A stretch of 7,310 nucleotides of DNA from Nitrospinota bacterium (GTDB lineage Bacteria; Nitrospinota_A; UBA7883; JACRLM01), in the NCBI GenBank assembly GCA_015231995.1, contig JADGAO010000174.1, positions 1-7,310 on the forward strand, in the 5' to 3' direction. Positions 4,952 to 7,310 of the stretch are shown piece by piece; position 1 is the first letter of the stretch, and every line of letters begins with the position of its first letter. Made by a program: the position numbers and the translations under genes. The notes under the pieces are model-generated. The model was not told the DNA's origin and ran no database searches. It was given only the letters and a program-made list of their open reading frames with translations.

Positions 4952-5185
4952 AGGCCAGGTGTTTCCTTCGGCTTAACTGTTTTGCGCTTTCGTGAAAGAA
5001 AGCTTACACGCGGGATGGAAAGCGCGCAACTGGCGTGAATAGCGATACGCTTCTACTGGCCTCCTGGAGCGCCTCAAAGGAGATTGTTGTTCCGGGTCAC
5101 CCGAATATCCAGAGCGCATCATTAATCCTGTAAACCAGCCGCCGTTTAATTTAGAATTACAGATTCATTTCGACGGAGTTTATCA
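4952..5185. other. Divergent intergenic region between the PilZ-like gene and ispF
   Basis: This 234-base gap must hold promoters for both directions. I see no gene in it. The clearest structure is the inverted repeat GCTTTC (4986-4991) and GAAAGC (4998-5003) with a 6-base loop, which could be an operator or a leader hairpin for the PilZ-like transcript. On the minus strand a TTGCGC then TAAGCT pair at 17-base spacing overlaps this area but is a weak promoter match. No motif for sigma54 or sigma28 was convincing. Confidence 0.4.
5129..5157 (+). promoter_or_regulatory. Candidate promoter of the ispF-gltX-cysS operon
   Basis: TAGAAT at 5152-5157 is one base from the -10 consensus and sits in the only A+T-rich patch before ispF. 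At 17 bases upstream the -35 position reads TGTAAA, a poor match. The leader would be about 22 bases and includes GGAG, 8 bases before the ATG. Confidence 0.35.
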
Positions 5186-5659
5186 ATGTATCGGGTAGGT
5201 CACGGGTTTGACGCGCACAGGCTTGTAGAAGACAGACGACTTGTGCTTGGCGGCGTGGATATCCCTTTCGAAAAGGGACTACTGGGACATTCCGACGCCG
5301 ACGTGTTGATCCACGCCATTTGCGACGCGCTCCTTGGCGCGACAGCTATGGGTGATATCGGGCGGATGTTTCCCGACACCGACGAACGTTACCGTGGGAT
5401 ATCCAGCCTCGTCCTGCTTGAACATGTCGCCAAAGAGATATCTTCCGCTGGTTATCGTGTATCCAACATAGACACCACGGTCGCCGCGCAGGCTCCGCGC
5501 CTTGCCCCGCACGCCGAGTTGATGCGGGAGAACCTCGCAAAGGCCCTAGGCGTGAATATTTCCCAAGTCTCTGTGAAAGCCACCACGACCGAGAAGATGG
5601 GGTTCACCGGGCGCGGCGACGGGATTGCGGCGTGGGCTGTGGCTATGGTCGAAAAATGA
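5186..5659 (+). CDS. ispF: 2-C-methyl-D-erythritol 2,4-cyclodiphosphate synthase
   Basis: IspF closes CDP-ME 2-phosphate into MEcPP with release of CMP, the fifth step of the MEP isoprenoid pathway, in the cytosol as a trimer. The 157-residue length is normal. The N-terminal GHGFDAHR gives metal ligands D9 and H11, and GHSDADVLIHAICDALLGA gives the catalytic H35-S36-D37 loop and the third metal ligand H43. DIGRMFPDTD covers the substrate pocket, and ATTTEKMGFTGRGDGIAAWAV is the C-terminal signature. The ATG at 5186 is preceded by GGAG at good spacing. Its stop overlaps the gltX start as ATGA, so the two are translationally coupled. ispD, often the partner gene, is not next to it here. Confidence 0.97.
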   Translation: MYRVGHGFDAHRLVEDRRLVLGGVDIPFEKGLLGHSDADVLIHAICDALLGATAMGDIGRMFPDTDERYRGISSLVLLEHVAKEISSAGYRVSNIDTTVAAQAPRLAPHAELMRENLAKALGVNISQVSVKATTTEKMGFTGRGDGIAAWAVAMVEK

Positions 5660-7095
5660 GAGGGACAAGAGTTCGGTTCGCCCCCAGCCCCACCGGGTCG
5701 TTGCATATAGGGAACCTGCGCACGGCCCTGTTCAACTGGCTGTATGCGCGTAAAACCGGCGGGACATTCATCCTGCGTATCGAGGACACCGATTCCGCCC
5801 GATACACTGCCGGGGCGGAAACTTCGCTGATTGACGCGCTAAAACGTCTCGGCCTCAACTGGGACGAAGGGCCGGATGTAGGCGGCCCGCACGCCCCATA
5901 CCGTCAGAGCGAGAGGCTGGACAAATACCGTGACGCCGTTGACCGTATCTTAAAATCCGGCTACGCCTATCCCTGCTACTGCTCGGAATCGGAGTTGGAG
6001 GCCGAACGCAAAGCGATGTCAGCCTCCGGCAGGCCGCCCAGATATTCGGGCAAATGCAAAACTCTGTCGCCAGCCGAACGCGCCGGACTGGAACACGGCG
6101 GCATAAAACCTGTGATACGTTTCATGGTGGAAGACAGAGCCATCTCGTTCCACGACGGGGTGCGGGGCGACGTTTCTTTCAACACGCGAGACATCGGCGA
6201 TTTCGTGCTTATGCGATCCGACGGCGTCGCGCCATACTATATGGCCTCGGCCTACGACGATGTGGAGATGGAGATAACCGACGTCATCCGCGGCGAGGAT
6301 CACCTCTCCAACACAGTCAGACATCTGTTGATAATGCGGGCGATGGGCGCCACGCCTCCGCGATACCACCATCTTTCCATCATCCTCGACGCGGATGGGA
6401 AAAAGCTATCAAAACGCGCCGGGGCTTTGGACGTGTCGGAGCTTCTCAACGGCGGTTATTTGCCCGACGCCATAAATACATCCGTGGCGATGCTTGGGTG
6501 GGCTGGAGTGACCGGCAAAGAAGCCCTGCCCCTATCAAAACTGGCGGAGGCGTTCGACATCTCGAAAGTCTCTCGTTCGCCAGCGCATTTCGACCCGGAG
6601 CGGCTTGATCACGTCAACGCCAAGGCTCTAAAATCCATCACACCCCAGACGGCTCTTGAAACTTTAAGGCCTCTGATGGAACGGGCGGGGTTCCCATTCG
6701 AGAATTTTTCGACGGAGACGGTGGAGAAAATTTCGGCGGCGGTCGCCTCATCCGTCCACACCCCGCAGGAGGCGGGCTGGATGTCCATGCAGTTCGCCAA
6801 ACGGCTCGACCCCGACGACGAGGCGGTCGAGGCCCTTGGCGCTCCAGAAGCCAAATCCGCCGTCGCCGCGCTTGTGGAAGCCGTGAAAGACGGGGCCAGT
6901 CTCGATTACGACAGCTATGAGCCGTTGATGAAATCCGTGGCGGAAATCGCCGGAGTTAAAGGTAAAAACCTGTTCAGGCCCATCCGTTCAGCGTTGACCG
7001 GGAGGGTATCCGGGCCGAACTTGAAGGATATACTGGCGATTATCGGGCCTGCCGAGACGTTGCGAAGACTTAACGAGCCGTTTGGAAGGAAATGA
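5656..7095 (+). CDS. gltX: Glutamyl-tRNA synthetase
   Basis: GltX attaches glutamate to tRNA-Glu in the cytosol. The 479-residue product is a full-length class I synthetase. RFAPSPTGSLHIGN places the HIGH motif at 17-20 as HIGN, and the KMSKS equivalent is KLSKR at 250-254. A zinc-binding insert matches E. coli spacing exactly: C107, C109, Y130, C134 for E. coli C98, C100, Y121, C125. ITDVIRGEDHLSNT and the helical anticodon-binding C-terminal domain follow. The frame is open to an ATG at 5632 inside ispF, but alignment to the family begins at MRGTRVRFAPSPTG, so I choose the ATG at 5656, which overlaps the ispF TGA. Whether it is discriminating or also charges tRNA-Gln cannot be decided from what is visible. 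cysS starts one base after its stop. Confidence 0.97.
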   Translation: MRGTRVRFAPSPTGSLHIGNLRTALFNWLYARKTGGTFILRIEDTDSARYTAGAETSLIDALKRLGLNWDEGPDVGGPHAPYRQSERLDKYRDAVDRILKSGYAYPCYCSESELEAERKAMSASGRPPRYSGKCKTLSPAERAGLEHGGIKPVIRFMVEDRAISFHDGVRGDVSFNTRDIGDFVLMRSDGVAPYYMASAYDDVEMEITDVIRGEDHLSNTVRHLLIMRAMGATPPRYHHLSIILDADGKKLSKRAGALDVSELLNGGYLPDAINTSVAMLGWAGVTGKEALPLSKLAEAFDISKVSRSPAHFDPERLDHVNAKALKSITPQTALETLRPLMERAGFPFENFSTETVEKISAAVASSVHTPQEAGWMSMQFAKRLDPDDEAVEALGAPEAKSAVAALVEAVKDGASLDYDSYEPLMKSVAEIAGVKGKNLFRPIRSALTGRVSGPNLKDILAIIGPAETLRRLNEPFGRK

Positions 7096-7096
7096 A

Positions 7097-7310
7097 ATGC
7101 CCCTGCTGATCCATAACACGCTGACCCAGAAAAAAGAGGAATTCATCCCGCTCGACCCGCCGAACGTGCGGATGTATGTGTGCGGCGTGACGGTTTACGA
7201 CCTGTGCCACATCGGGCACGCCCGCGCCGGGATAGTGTTCGACGTTATCTACCGTTACCTCAAGTTCCGTGGGTATAACGTTTTTTATGTACGCAACGTT
7301 ACCGATATAG
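7097..7310 (+). CDS. cysS: Cysteinyl-tRNA synthetase, N-terminal part (3' partial)
   Basis: The first 71 codons are present before the window ends. The translation begins MPLLIHNTLTQKKEEFIPL and contains MYVCGVTVYDLCHIGHAR, with the zinc ligand C29 and the HIGH motif at 38-41, then FRGYNVFYVRNVTDI. This is diagnostic of class I CysRS, which charges tRNA-Cys in the cytosol. The ATG at 7097 follows AAGGA (7086-7090) at 6-base spacing, and one base separates it from the gltX stop, so it is the third gene of the operon. KMSKS and the C-terminal domains are off the right edge. Confidence 0.96.
   Translation, partial: MPLLIHNTLTQKKEEFIPLDPPNVRMYVCGVTVYDLCHIGHARAGIVFDVIYRYLKFRGYNVFYVRNVTDI

Noticed and set aside
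5632..5655. Upstream ATG extending gltX by 8 codons into ispF
   Set aside because: The added residues do not match the GluRS family start, and the ATG at 5656 gives the classic ATGA coupling with ispF.

Overview
The window looks like chromosomal DNA from a Gram-negative, motile bacterium of moderately high G+C (estimated by eye, not counted). An exported DsbA-like protein, an HU/IHF-family protein, the MEP isoprenoid pathway, a chemoreceptor fused to a hemerythrin and a PilZ-like protein would suit a deltaproteobacterial, Nitrospirota or Nitrospinota type lineage. No marker here fixes the taxon. Almost all genes are ordinary housekeeping or accessory genes. I see no phage, transposase, CRISPR array or defence locus.

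Layout. Positions 3-773 (+) hold the 3' end of a methyl-accepting chemotaxis receptor whose C-terminus carries a complete diiron hemerythrin domain. It is followed by strong hairpins and a tRNA-Val(CAC) on the minus strand with its own near-consensus promoter. From about 1029 to 4951 every gene lies on the minus strand. In order along the window these are an unrecognised 140-aa protein, an O6-alkylguanine-DNA alkyltransferase (ogt) overlapping the end of an exported DsbA-family thiol oxidoreductase, folE, an HU/IHF-family DNA-binding protein and a degenerate PilZ-domain protein. The roughly 410-base gap between dsbA-like and folE contains a cluster of hairpin-forming repeats (two full units and decayed half units). 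After a 234-base divergent intergenic region, the plus strand carries a compact operon, ispF-gltX-cysS. Its ispF and gltX overlap as ATGA, and cysS runs off the right edge.

How the parts work together. ispF supplies isoprenoid precursors, and gltX and cysS charge tRNAs. Their fusion into one transcript is inferred from the spacing. dsbA-like and ogt are probably co-transcribed, and the HU/IHF-like gene probably leads into folE. The chemoreceptor at the left edge suggests oxygen or redox-guided motility, and the PilZ-like protein could belong to surface or motility control, but its cyclic-di-GMP motif is incomplete. Several minus-strand transcription units share a TTATAAT -10 box, which gives a consistent sigma70-type promoter picture.

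The points most worth a second look are the repeat cluster at 3014-3269, the receptor-hemerythrin fusion, the orphan 140-aa gene and the PilZ-like protein lacking key ligand residues.
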